Of a stretch of DNA of 64,000 nucleotides, positions 56,152 through 64,000 are shown piece by piece. The stretch spans positions 4,588,001 to 4,652,000 of the forward strand of contig NZ_JAPNLE010000009.1 in the NCBI RefSeq assembly GCF_026627925.1. The letters run 5' to 3'. The stretch comes from Cupriavidus sp. D39. Its GTDB lineage: Bacteria > Pseudomonadota > Gammaproteobacteria > Burkholderiales > Burkholderiaceae. The translations under genes and the position numbers were made by a program. A model generated the notes under the pieces. It was not told where the DNA came from. It made no database searches and saw only the letters and a list, made by a program, of their open reading frames with translations. The stretch's first letter is position 1. The number at the start of each line of letters is the position of its first letter.

Positions 56152-57331
56152 GCGTGTAGATGACGAGCCCGGCGGCGGTGTCGACGTAGTCTTCGCCGGG
56201 CAGCTCATCGAGCTCCAGCGCCTTCTTCAGGTCCACCAGCGGCGTCACGCCGTCGACCAGCCACGAACTCTCGTCGCGCCGCACGATCTGCTCGTCTTCG
56301 GTGGAGTAGATGATGTTGCCCATCAGCGCGCCAACGATATCGTCCAGCGTGACGATGCCCACCACCAGTCCATACTCGTTCATCACTACCGCAAAATTCT
56401 GGTGCATCTCGCGAAAGCGCGTGAGCGATTCGGTGAGCGTCAGCGTGTCCGGGATCACCAGCACGTTCTTGTCGTGGTGCTTGCCGATATTGCCGATGTT
56501 GCCGATCACGCCGGTGGAATCGTCGGCGAGGAACATCTGCAGGATGTCCTTCGAATCGATATAGCCCAGCACGTCGTCGAGGTTATGCCCGCACACCGGA
56601 TACTGCGCTTGCGGATAGTTGACCAGCTTGCGCCGCAGGCTGTCGGCGGACTCGTCCAGGCCGATGTAGACCACATCGTCGCGCGGGGTCATCACCGCGG
56701 TGACGTTCTTCGCGTCCAGCTCGAACACGTTCTCGATCAGGTGGATCTCGTGCTTGTGCAGCACGCCGGCCTCCGCCCCGGCATCGACCATGGCGGCGAT
56801 GTCTTCCGTGGTGATCTGGTCGATGTGCTTGGTGGGCACGCCGAACACGTGCAGGGTGGCGTTGGCGGCGCCGTTGAACACATAGACCAGCGGCTTGAAG
56901 ATCTTGATGAGCGTGAGCATCGGCCCGATCACCACCAGCGCGCAGGCCTCTGGAAACGTCATGGCGATGCGCTTGGGGATCAGGTCGGCGAACTGGATGA
57001 AGAGCAGGGTGACGATCAGGAAAGAGCCGACATTGGCGATGCGCTGGGTAGTGACCACGTCCAGGTAGGGCAGCAGCGCCGTCTGCAGCAGGTCGGAGAC
57101 ATGCTTCTCGCCGACGATACCGGCCAGGATGGCCACGCTGTTGACGCCGATCTGCACGATGGTGAAGAAGTTGCCCGGCTCCTCCTTGAGCAGCATGATC
57201 TTGGTGGCGCGGCGGTCGCCACGCTCCGACAGCACCTGCAGCTTGGTGCGGCGCGATGCGGTCAGCGCGATCTCGGAAATCGAGAAGAAGGCGCTGATCA
57301 GGATAAGGAGAAGCAGGATAAGGGCGAACAT
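56018..57331 (-). CDS. Hemolysin/CorC family membrane protein with CBS domains
   Basis: 437 residues. N-terminal DUF21/CNNM membrane domain (about 1-190; FALILLLLILISAFFSISEI and ALTASRRTKLQ) is followed by a tandem CBS pair (about 205-330; VTAVMTPRDDVVYIGLDESA and FAVVMNEYGLVVGIVTLDDI) and a C-terminal CorC_HlyC domain (about 345-430) ending RFEVLDIDHHKIDQLLV. Members are linked to magnesium or cobalt efflux; hemolysin is a historical label. Overlaps the 3' end of the PAP2 fusion gene by 134 bases on the opposite strand. Confidence 0.93.
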   Translation of the reverse strand: MFALILLLLILISAFFSISEIALTASRRTKLQVLSERGDRRATKIMLLKEEPGNFFTIVQIGVNSVAILAGIVGEKHVSDLLQTALLPYLDVVTTQRIANVGSFLIVTLLFIQFADLIPKRIAMTFPEACALVVIGPMLTLIKIFKPLVYVFNGAANATLHVFGVPTKHIDQITTEDIAAMVDAGAEAGVLHKHEIHLIENVFELDAKNVTAVMTPRDDVVYIGLDESADSLRRKLVNYPQAQYPVCGHNLDDVLGYIDSKDILQMFLADDSTGVIGNIGNIGKHHDKNVLVIPDTLTLTESLTRFREMHQNFAVVMNEYGLVVGIVTLDDIVGALMGNIIYSTEDEQIVRRDESSWLVDGVTPLVDLKKALELDELPGEDYVDTAAGLVIYTLKRIPKKSEAIEAAGFRFEVLDIDHHKIDQLLVSRLPPAEPFQP

Positions 57332-57425
57332 AGGTTTTGGGGGGCACCGTTCAGGCGCTTTGATGATGGTGCACGGTGCACGGTACTGTCAAATTCTGCA
57401 AAGGGCCGGGGCAGGGCAGCCCGCT

Positions 57426-58379
57426 TCATTTAGGGGCATGCTCGAAGCTGACCGCCGGCGCCTCCAGCCGCTGCGGCAGCGCAGCAGCCAGCGCTATTGC
57501 GGCGGCGGCAAACTGCTCGCGCATATCGTCGGCCAGGCTGGAGCTGCCGCGGTGGCTGGCGCGCAGCAGCTGGATCTCGAAAGGCAACGCGGGCTTGACC
57601 TCATGCAGCGACACACGCTCCGGGTTTGCGCCCAGCGCGGTGTACTGGTCTAGCAAGGTGAGGCCCAGGCCGGCATCGACCAGGGCCAGCGCCAGCGAAT
57701 AGGTCTGGACTTCCAGCGTCGAGCGCGGCTCGAGCGCATTGCGCGCCAGGGTCTGGCGCACCAGCAGCCCGAGCGAGCTGTTGTCGTCGTAGGCGATGAA
57801 AGGGCGCGCCACCAGCCGGTGCATTGGCACGTCGGCCCGCCGGCCGCGGGCCGCCAGCGGCTCGCCGCGCGGCACCGCCAGCAGCATCTGGCCGCCAGCT
57901 ACCGGTTCGCTGATGATGGCTTCGTGGCGCGGTGGCGAGAAGGCGAAGCCCAGGTCGATCTGGTTGGCCAGCAAGCCTTGCACGATCTCGCCGGTGTGGT
58001 GGGTCAGTACCTGCACCTGGGTGTCGGGATGGCGCGCGCAAAAGCGGCGTGCGGCTGGCACCAGCAGCGGATTGGCCAGGCTCGGCGTGGCCGCCACGCG
58101 CAGGCGGCCGGCGCCTTTGTGGCGCAGGCTTTCGGAAACGCGGCGCACCCGCTCGATCTCGCCATATAGCCGCTCGACATCGCCATACAGCGCGTTGGCC
58201 TCGGGCGTGGCCTGCAGCCTGCCTTTTACCCGGTCGAACAAACGGAAGCCGAGCGTGGCCTCGGCATGCTGCAGCACGCGGGTGACGACCGGCTGGGAGA
58301 CGTGCAGCAGCCGCGCGGCCTCGCTGACGGTGCCGGTCAGCATCACCGCCCGGAAGACTTCGATCTGACGCAATCGCAT
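57426..58379 (-). CDS. LysR family transcriptional regulator
   Basis: 317 residues from the ATG at 58379. HTH: MRLRQIEVFRAVMLTGTVSE and AARLLHVSQPVVTRVLQHAE. The substrate domain follows, with RLRVAATPSLANPLLVPAAR and NQIDLGFAFSPPRHEAIISE. Resembles regulators of amino-acid catabolism (the NocR/OccR-type branch). Divergent from the DadA-like gene across 127 bases, so probably its regulator. Confidence 0.9.
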   Translation of the reverse strand: MRLRQIEVFRAVMLTGTVSEAARLLHVSQPVVTRVLQHAEATLGFRLFDRVKGRLQATPEANALYGDVERLYGEIERVRRVSESLRHKGAGRLRVAATPSLANPLLVPAARRFCARHPDTQVQVLTHHTGEIVQGLLANQIDLGFAFSPPRHEAIISEPVAGGQMLLAVPRGEPLAARGRRADVPMHRLVARPFIAYDDNSSLGLLVRQTLARNALEPRSTLEVQTYSLALALVDAGLGLTLLDQYTALGANPERVSLHEVKPALPFEIQLLRASHRGSSSLADDMREQFAAAAIALAAALPQRLEAPAVSFEHAPK

Positions 58380-58506
58380 GTTGCAAGGGAGGGCGCCCTG
58401 GAATAGCGGCATCCATAGCCTAAAGACATATTCTTGCACGTATTGGCATTGGGCAAGCCGGGCTCTCGTGGACTACCCTCTGTGGATCGGATCAAAGAGG
58501 CGGGTG

Positions 58507-59769
58507 ATGAAGGTTGTGATCGTAGGGGCGGGCGTGATCGGGATGAGCGCGGCGTGGCGGCTGGCAGGCGACGGGCACGAGGTGACCGTGCTGGAGCGGC
58601 GCGATGGCCCGGGCGAGGAAACCAGCTTCGCCAACGGCGGGCAGCTCAGCTATAGCTATGTGGCGCCGCTCGCCGGGCCGGGCGTGCTGGCCAAGGTGCC
58701 CGGGTGGCTGCTGCGCGCCGATTCGCCGATGCGCTTCCGGCCATCGGTGGACCCGGCACAGTGGCGCTGGCTGGTTGCGTTTGCACGGGCTTGCAATGCC
58801 TCCGCCAGCGAGGCCACCACGCGCAAGCTGCTGCGCCTGGCCTTCTACTCCCGCGACCTGATGCAGGCTTTCGTCGACAGCCAGCCGGTGGAGTTCGGCT
58901 TTGCCCGGCGCGGCAAGCTGATTGTGCACCGCGATGCGGGCAGCTTCGATGCCGCGTGCCGCCTGCTCGATTACCAGGCCAGCCTGGGCTGCGAGCAGCA
59001 GGCGCTGGACAGCGATGCCTGCGTGGCGCTGGAGCCGGCGCTGGCCGGCATCCGCGGCGAGATTGCCGGGGCCATTCACACGCCGAGCGAGGAAGTGGCC
59101 GATTGCCATCGCTTCTGCCTGGCGCTGGCACAGTTGCTGCAAGACCGTCCCGGCGTAGCGCTGCGTTTCGGCACCGGCGTGCTGGGTATCGAGCGCGCAG
59201 GCGAGCGCGTGACCGGCGTGCGCACCGCTGCCGGCATCGAGCGGGCGGACGCGGTGGTGGTGGCAGGCGGCATCGGCAGCGTGGCGCTGCTCAAGCCGCT
59301 GGGGCTGCGGGCGCCGCTGTGGCCGCTCAAGGGCTACAGCATCACGGTGCCGATCCGCGATGGCGAGCGTGCGCCGCACATCAGCATCACGGATTTCGCG
59401 CGCAAGATCGTCTATGCCCGCATCGGCAACACCTTGCGTGTGGCGGGCATGGCCGACCTGGTGCGCGGGGACACCATCATCGACCGTGCCCGCATCGCCA
59501 CGCTGGCCTTTGAGACCCGCGCGCTGTTCGGCGACATGGCGCCGGGCATGGAGCCGGAGCAGTTGCAGCCCTGGGCGGGCCTGCGCCCGGCCACGCCGAC
59601 CGGCCTGCCGATGGTGGGGCCCACGAGCCTGCGCGGCCTGTGGCTCAATATCGGCCACGGCGCGCTTGGCTTCACGCTGGCCATGGGCAGCGCGGGCTTG
59701 CTGGCCGATGGCCTGGCCGGGCGCAAGCCGGCCATCGATGAAAGGGATTTTGCCGCGGCGCTGGCTTGA
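58507..59769 (+). CDS. dadA: D-amino acid dehydrogenase (DadA-like FAD oxidoreductase)
   Basis: 420 residues from the ATG at 58507 (GAGGCGG upstream). FAD site MKVVIVGAGVIGMSAAWRLA, then EVTVLERRDGPGEETSFANG and GQLSYSYVAPLAGP as in DadA. The C-terminus has WAGLRPATPTGLPMVGPTSL and LNIGHGALGFTLAMGSAGLL. Oxidises D-amino acids to 2-oxo acids, passing electrons to the respiratory chain. A paralogue with another substrate is possible. Followed by two amino-acid binding proteins and a permease, consistent with an amino-acid uptake and catabolism cluster. Confidence 0.87.
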   Translation: MKVVIVGAGVIGMSAAWRLAGDGHEVTVLERRDGPGEETSFANGGQLSYSYVAPLAGPGVLAKVPGWLLRADSPMRFRPSVDPAQWRWLVAFARACNASASEATTRKLLRLAFYSRDLMQAFVDSQPVEFGFARRGKLIVHRDAGSFDAACRLLDYQASLGCEQQALDSDACVALEPALAGIRGEIAGAIHTPSEEVADCHRFCLALAQLLQDRPGVALRFGTGVLGIERAGERVTGVRTAAGIERADAVVVAGGIGSVALLKPLGLRAPLWPLKGYSITVPIRDGERAPHISITDFARKIVYARIGNTLRVAGMADLVRGDTIIDRARIATLAFETRALFGDMAPGMEPEQLQPWAGLRPATPTGLPMVGPTSLRGLWLNIGHGALGFTLAMGSAGLLADGLAGRKPAIDERDFAAALA

Positions 59770-59873
59770 TGGGCAGCGTTCCGGGGCAGTTTTTTCGTTT
59801 GCATTACCGCTGAGAAATACCGCTTCACGACCAAGCAGGACTTCGAGCCATTCCCATCCAAGGAGAAAACGAT

Positions 59874-60794
59874 ATGAAATCGCACGTCCGTTCCCACCGA
59901 TTCTCCCGTTGCCTGCTGGCGGTTGCCATGCTGGCTGGCGCCGCCGGCGCCGTTCACGACGCCAATGCTGCAGACGGCGATACGCTGCGCAAGATCAAGG
60001 ACACCGGCGTGATCTCGCTGGGCTATCGCGAGTCCTCCATCCCGTTCTCCTATACCAACGGACGCGATGTGATGGGCTACTCGCACGAGATCCTGCTGCA
60101 GATCGTCGACAAGGTGAAGGCGCAACTGCAGTTGGCCAAGCTCGAGGTCAAGCTGGTGCCCATCACCTCGCAGAATCGCATTTCGCTGATGCAGAACGGC
60201 ACCATCGACATCGAGTGCGGCACCACCACCAACAACCTGGAGCGGCAGAAGCAGGTAGCGTTTTCCAACAGCCTGTTTGTCTACGGGCTGCGCATGCTGA
60301 CCAAGAAGGATTCGGGCGTGAAAGACTTCCCCGATCTCAAGGACCGCAATGTGGTGACCACCGCGGGCACCACGGACGAGCGCCTGCTGGTCAAGATGAA
60401 TGGCGAAAAGGCCATGAACATGAACCTGATCAGCGCCAAGGACCACGGGCAGTCCTTCCTGATCCTGGAGACGGGCCGCGCGGTGGCCTTTGTCATGGAC
60501 GAGCCGCTGCTCTACGGCGAGCTGACCAAGGCCAAGAGCGCCAATGACTGGACCGTGGTGGGCACGCCGCTGCAGACCGAGAACTACGCCTGCATGTTCC
60601 GCAAGGACGATCCGTCCTTCAAGGCGCTGGCCGACGGCGTGATCGCCGACCTGATGACCAGCGGCCGTGCCGAGCAGTTGTACAAGAAGTGGTTCCAGTC
60701 GCCGATCCCGCCGCGCAACATCAACCTGAACTATCCGCTGTCAGCCGACATGAAGGATCTTTACGCCCACCCGAACGACAAGGCGTTCCAGTAA
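59874..60794 (+). CDS. Amino-acid ABC transporter periplasmic binding protein, GltI-like
   Basis: 306 residues. Signal peptide cleaved near ANA-ADG. SBP family 3: TLRKIKDTGVISLGYRESSI, PFSYTNGRDVMGYSHEILLQ, NGTIDIECGTTTNNLERQKQ, TTAGTTDERLLVKMNGEKAM and LYKKWFQSPIPPRNINLNYP. The GTTTNN stretch and size resemble glutamate/aspartate binding proteins. AAGGAG Shine-Dalgarno. No permease follows immediately, as a second binding protein comes next. Confidence 0.92.
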   Translation: MKSHVRSHRFSRCLLAVAMLAGAAGAVHDANAADGDTLRKIKDTGVISLGYRESSIPFSYTNGRDVMGYSHEILLQIVDKVKAQLQLAKLEVKLVPITSQNRISLMQNGTIDIECGTTTNNLERQKQVAFSNSLFVYGLRMLTKKDSGVKDFPDLKDRNVVTTAGTTDERLLVKMNGEKAMNMNLISAKDHGQSFLILETGRAVAFVMDEPLLYGELTKAKSANDWTVVGTPLQTENYACMFRKDDPSFKALADGVIADLMTSGRAEQLYKKWFQSPIPPRNINLNYPLSADMKDLYAHPNDKAFQ

Positions 60795-60951
60795 GCAGGG
60801 CGGCGCAGGGCCCGGCAGGGCAGGGCGAATCGTTATTGCTGTTCGACAGGAAATTGCGCTAGGCTAAAAGCCGGCCTGCGCTCTTGGCGGGCCAACGCTT
60901 GCCGGACCGATGCGGACGCCGTCCGCGTCGGCTGTGCTGACTGGAGAACAT

Positions 60952-61749
60952 ATGCGATCGCTTCGTACTGGCTGTCTCAACGCCCTGTTCGCCGTTTCGC
61001 TGCTGGCGGCCGGCGCTGCCGCGCAGGCCGCGGACCTGCTCGATACCGTAAAGCAGGCCGGCGCGCTCAAGATCGGGCTGGAAGGTACCTATCCGCCGTT
61101 CAACTACCGCGGCAGCAACAACCAGCTGGAAGGCTTCGATGTGGATGTGGCGAAGGGCGTGGCGGCCAAGCTGGGCGTCAAGCCGGAGTTTGTCACCACC
61201 GAATGGAGCGGCATCATTGCCGGGCTGCAGGCTGGCAAGTTCGACGTGATCGTCAACCAGGTCGCGGTGACGCCGCAGCGCAAGCAGGTGCTGGATTTCT
61301 CCACGCCTTACGTGTATTCGGCGGCGCAACTGATCCAGCGCAAGGATGACAACCGGCAGTTCAAGTCCCTCGAGGACCTGAAAGGCAAGAAGCTGGGCGT
61401 GAGCCTGGGCAGCAACTACAACGAGCTGGCCAAGTCTGTGCCCGGCATCGACGTCAAGACCTATCCGGGCGCGCCCGAATACCTGCGCGACCTGGCAGCC
61501 CAGCGCGTGGATGCCGCGCTCAACGACCGCCTGATGATCAGTTACCTGATCAAGATGTCCAACCTGCCACTGCGGCCCGGCGCGATCGTCGAAGGCGGCA
61601 ACTCGGAGGTGGCGATTCCCTTCCGCAAGGACAACCCGAAGTTCGCACAGGCCATCGACCGGGCACTGGACGAGATGCGCAAGGACGGCAGCCTCGGCAA
61701 GCTGTCGGTGAAGTGGTTTGGCGGTGACGTGACCAAGCCCGCCAAGTAA
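60952..61749 (+). CDS. Amino-acid ABC transporter periplasmic binding protein
   Basis: 265 residues from the ATG at 60952 (GGAGAA upstream). Signal peptide to AQAAD. SBP family 3: GALKIGLEGTYPPFNYRGSN, EGFDVDVAKGVAAKLGVKPE, WSGIIAGLQAGKFDVIVNQV, PQRKQVLDFSTPYVYSAAQL. Resembles cystine or polar amino-acid binding proteins. It is 29 bases upstream of the permease gene, so these two form a unit. Confidence 0.92.
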   Translation: MRSLRTGCLNALFAVSLLAAGAAAQAADLLDTVKQAGALKIGLEGTYPPFNYRGSNNQLEGFDVDVAKGVAAKLGVKPEFVTTEWSGIIAGLQAGKFDVIVNQVAVTPQRKQVLDFSTPYVYSAAQLIQRKDDNRQFKSLEDLKGKKLGVSLGSNYNELAKSVPGIDVKTYPGAPEYLRDLAAQRVDAALNDRLMISYLIKMSNLPLRPGAIVEGGNSEVAIPFRKDNPKFAQAIDRALDEMRKDGSLGKLSVKWFGGDVTKPAK

Positions 61750-61778
61750 GCGCGGGCGCGTTCCCGCCAGGGCTTCCC

Positions 61779-62438
61779 ATGTCCGCTCTCCAGCTTGTCG
61801 TCGAGTCGCTGCCCGTGCTGCTGCAGGGCATGCTGCTCACCATCAAGTTCGCGCTGCTGTCGATGGTCTTCGGACTGGTGATCGGCACCGCGGTGGCGCT
61901 CATGGGCATCAGCCACCGGCGCGTGCTGGAGGCCATCGCGCGGGTCTATGTGAGCATCATGCGCGGCACGCCGCTGCTGGTGCAGATCTTCGTGGTGTAT
62001 TACGGCTTGCCGGGCATCGGCATCGCCATGGAACCCACGCCGGCGGGCGTGTTGACGCTGAGCCTGAACGTGGGCGCCTATCTCTCCGAGAGCATGCGCG
62101 GCGCCATCCTCGGCATCCCGCGCGGGCAGTGGCTGGCCGCCTATAGCCTGGGACTGACGCAAGGCCAGACCCTGCGCTATGTGGTGGGCCCGCAGGCGCT
62201 GCGGCTGGCGGTGCCGAGCCTGTCGAACAGCCTGATCAGCCTGATCAAGGACACCTCGCTGGTATCGGTGATCACCGTGACCGAGTTGCTGCGCACGGCG
62301 CAGGAGGTGATTGCCGCGACCTACCAGCCGCTGCCGCTCTATGTCGCGGTGGCCGCGATCTACTGGATGCTCAGCACGGCGCTGGCGCAGGTGCAGCGGA
62401 AGCTGGAGCGGCGCTTGTCGTTGCCGGGGCGGCACTAG
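61779..62438 (+). CDS. Amino-acid ABC transporter permease (HisM/GlnP type)
   Basis: 219 residues, about five membrane helices. N-terminal LLQGMLLTIKFALLSMVFGL, YVSIMRGTPLLVQIFVVYYG, and the EAA loop AYSLGLTQGQTLRYVVGPQA. Imports polar amino acids with the preceding binding protein. No ATP-binding gene follows, since the next gene is on the opposite strand, so the ATPase must come from elsewhere. Confidence 0.93.
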   Translation: MSALQLVVESLPVLLQGMLLTIKFALLSMVFGLVIGTAVALMGISHRRVLEAIARVYVSIMRGTPLLVQIFVVYYGLPGIGIAMEPTPAGVLTLSLNVGAYLSESMRGAILGIPRGQWLAAYSLGLTQGQTLRYVVGPQALRLAVPSLSNSLISLIKDTSLVSVITVTELLRTAQEVIAATYQPLPLYVAVAAIYWMLSTALAQVQRKLERRLSLPGRH

Positions 62439-62467
62439 GCCGCACCGGGCCCTATCGCAGCGCCAAA

Positions 62468-62540
62468 CGAAGCCGCCGAACGAAGCCGCCGAACAGGCCA
62501 AAGCCGCGCGCAATGACGACGGCTGTCTCTCCCTCTCCCC
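62468..62540 (+). repeat. Dispersed intergenic repeat with 13-base tandem duplication
   Basis: CGAAGCCGCCGAA occurs twice in tandem (62468-62480, 62481-62493). From 62481 on the sequence matches the minus strand of 39593-39651 with about three mismatches and runs into a CTCTCCC-rich stretch resembling the REP-like hairpins. Confidence 0.6.
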
Positions 62541-62605
62541 CGGCTTGCTCTCCCACAAATGACAGAGGGGTGCAAACCAACGCATATCGGCACCACGCAG
62601 AAAGC

Positions 62606-62634
62606 AGAAAGCCAGCCGGTGTGGCTGGCTTTCT
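62606..62634. terminator. Bidirectional terminator between permease and cphA
   Basis: AGAAAGCCAGCC (62606-62617) and GGCTGGCTTTCT (62623-62634) form a perfect 12-base stem with loop GGTGT, with A-rich sequence before and T-rich after. It lies between convergent genes and can serve both. Confidence 0.85.
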
Positions 62635-62660
62635 TGCGTTGCTGCTTCACTGCGCCGCGC

Positions 62661-64000
62661 TCAACCCTGCGCGATCCGCTGCTCGATATGCGCGAGCGCT
62701 TCCTCCACCTGATCCACCAGGATCAGGCAAAGGTCGCCCGGCTGCAGGTGCGACAGCGCGGTGTCGATGGCGAGGAATTCCCCGCGGATCTCCTCCACTG
62801 CGCTGGCGCGCGTCGCGCCCTCCAGGCCTGCGCGCAGCAGGGCCAGCACTTCGCCGTCCTCGCGTCCGCGCTGGCACTGGTCCTGGTACAGGATCACTTC
62901 GTCGAACACGCCACCGAGGATTTCGGTCTGGCGGCGGATATCGACGTCGCGGCGGTCGCCCGCGCCGCTGATCACCACCGAGCGGCGCTTGGCCGGCATG
63001 CCTTCGATGGCGTTGCACAGCGCCTGGATCGCATCCGGGTTGTGGCCGTAGTCGGCGATCAGCGTCGCGCCCTTGTGGTCGAACACGTTGAAGCGTCCGG
63101 GGGCGGTGGCCGCGTCGTTGACAAAGGTCGCCAGGCTGCGGCGGATCACTTCCCAGTCGATGCCGAGCGCCCATGCCGCCGCGGTGGCGGACATGGCGTT
63201 CTCGACCTGGAACCCGATCGAGCCGCCGCGCGTCAGCGGAATGCTCGACAGCGCGATGCGCACCTGGTTCTCGCCTTCGGCGGCCACGATATGGCCATCC
63301 TCGACGTACACCACGCGCTTGCCCTGCGCGCAGTGCGTGGCCATCACGGGGTTGTTGAGGTCGGCCGCGAAGAAGGTCACGGCGCCGGGGCAGGCGTCGG
63401 CCATGCGCACCACCATGGGGTCCGCGGCATTGAGCACGGCCATGCCGTGCGGTGCCACGTTCTGCACGATGACGCTCTTCAGCACGGCCAGGTCTTCCAC
63501 GGTGCTGATGTAGGACAGCCCGAGGTGGTCGCCTTCGCCCACGTTGGTGACCACGGCCACGTCGCAGCGATCGAAGGCCAGGCCCTCGCGCAGCAGGCCG
63601 CCGCGCGCGGTCTCGAACACGGCGGCGTCCACGTCGGGATGCATCAGTACATTGCGGGCGCTGCGCGGGCCGCTGCAGTCGCCGGTATCGATGCGCTCGC
63701 CCTTGACGTAGACACCGTCGGTGCCGGTCATGCCGATGCGCAGGCCGCTGCCGGCTAGCAGGTGGGCAATCAGGCGGACCGTGGTGGTCTTGCCGTTGGT
63801 GCCGGAGACCGCCACCACGGGGATGCGGCCATCGTCGCCGTCGGCGAACATCGTGGAGATGATGGCCTCGCCCACCGCACGGCCCTTGCCGTAGGAGGGC
63901 TGCAGGTGCATGCGCAGGCCCGGCGCGGCATTGACTTCGACGATGCCGCCGGCCTGTTCCTCGAACGGCTTGAGCACGGTCTCGCAGACCGCGTCGACGC
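62661..64000 (-). CDS. cphA: Cyanophycin synthetase, C-terminal part (5' end outside window)
   Basis: The last 446 residues are visible and the frame stays open to the window edge. They begin at the end of the ATP-grasp domain (EEQAGGIVEVNAAPGLRMHL), then the Mur-ligase-like domain with its ATP site VVAVSGTNGKTTTVRLIAHL, ETARGGLLREGLAFDRCDVA, NVGEGDHLGLSYISTVEDLA and FNVFDHKGATLIADYGHNPD. Builds the Asp-Arg storage polymer cyanophycin in the cytoplasm. CphA1 or CphA2 cannot be separated from this part alone. Confidence 0.93.
   Translation of the reverse strand, partial: VDAVCETVLKPFEEQAGGIVEVNAAPGLRMHLQPSYGKGRAVGEAIISTMFADGDDGRIPVVAVSGTNGKTTTVRLIAHLLAGSGLRIGMTGTDGVYVKGERIDTGDCSGPRSARNVLMHPDVDAAVFETARGGLLREGLAFDRCDVAVVTNVGEGDHLGLSYISTVEDLAVLKSVIVQNVAPHGMAVLNAADPMVVRMADACPGAVTFFAADLNNPVMATHCAQGKRVVYVEDGHIVAAEGENQVRIALSSIPLTRGGSIGFQVENAMSATAAAWALGIDWEVIRRSLATFVNDAATAPGRFNVFDHKGATLIADYGHNPDAIQALCNAIEGMPAKRRSVVISGAGDRRDVDIRRQTEILGGVFDEVILYQDQCQRGREDGEVLALLRAGLEGATRASAVEEIRGEFLAIDTALSHLQPGDLCLILVDQVEEALAHIEQRIAQG

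Overview
This window is a high-GC (roughly two-thirds G+C) chromosomal segment that looks like a Burkholderiaceae genome, most likely Cupriavidus or a close Ralstonia relative. The basis is recognition of family sequences and gene orders (rubredoxin-pilG-pilH-pilI-pilJ-chpA, trxB/ftsK/lolA, rarA-serS, a cyanophycin synthetase) and not a database search. I see no insertion sequence, prophage, CRISPR array or rRNA, and one tRNA gene.

Layout. 1-9639 (minus strand) is a Tad/Flp pilus operon: flp, cpaA, a possible small gene, cpaB, cpaC, a small lipoprotein, cpaE/tadZ, cpaF/tadA, tadB, tadC, tadE and a second TadE-like gene cut by the window edge. A 1.25-kb non-coding region separates it from a divergent DUF898 membrane protein and an M48 peptidase (10890-13205). 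13209-15844 holds a divergent LysR/MFS pair. 15623-17631 is a lemA-TPM-TPM cluster. 18087-20734 holds a DapA-family lyase, hemL and rubredoxin. 21179-31136 is the Pil-Chp chemosensory cluster controlling type IV pili, ending in a 2037-residue ChpA hybrid kinase. 31137-31577 is an island of large hairpins. 31578-34669 carries an MFS transporter, a small membrane protein and an aldehyde dehydrogenase. 34859-43903 is mainly housekeeping: ppa, cytochrome b561, a FemAB-like acyltransferase, a PII protein, a TRIC channel, an Smr protein, trxB, ftsK and lolA. 44567-49476 is a ferric-iron ABC system with its genes in divergent arrangement. Then come an orphan TRAP binding protein, rarA, serS, tRNA-Ser(CGA), a 51-codon small gene and an unusual DUF1653-HD-PAP2 fusion, and a CorC/HlyC-type protein. 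58379-62438 is an amino-acid region (LysR, DadA-like dehydrogenase, two periplasmic binding proteins, one permease). The window ends inside a cyanophycin synthetase gene.

Two surface-appendage systems (the Tad pilus, and the chemosensory control of type IV pili) and amino-acid uptake next to cyanophycin synthesis are the coherent functional blocks.

The strongest unexpected signal concerns sequence integrity. Five genes (cpaC, the M48 peptidase, a TPM gene, pilI, cytochrome b561) are each broken in a way that adding a single base to one homopolymer run would repair. All five errors point in the same direction. This suggests systematic homopolymer under-calling, although real mutations or phase variation are not excluded. 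Separately, tadZ has an in-frame amber codon followed by 32 coding-like codons. I found no clear new defence or mobile system. The best candidates for undescribed biology are the DUF1653-HD-PAP2 fusion, the well-led small ORF at 53876-54031, and the structured non-coding regions at 9640-10889, 17871-17960 and 31222-31394.
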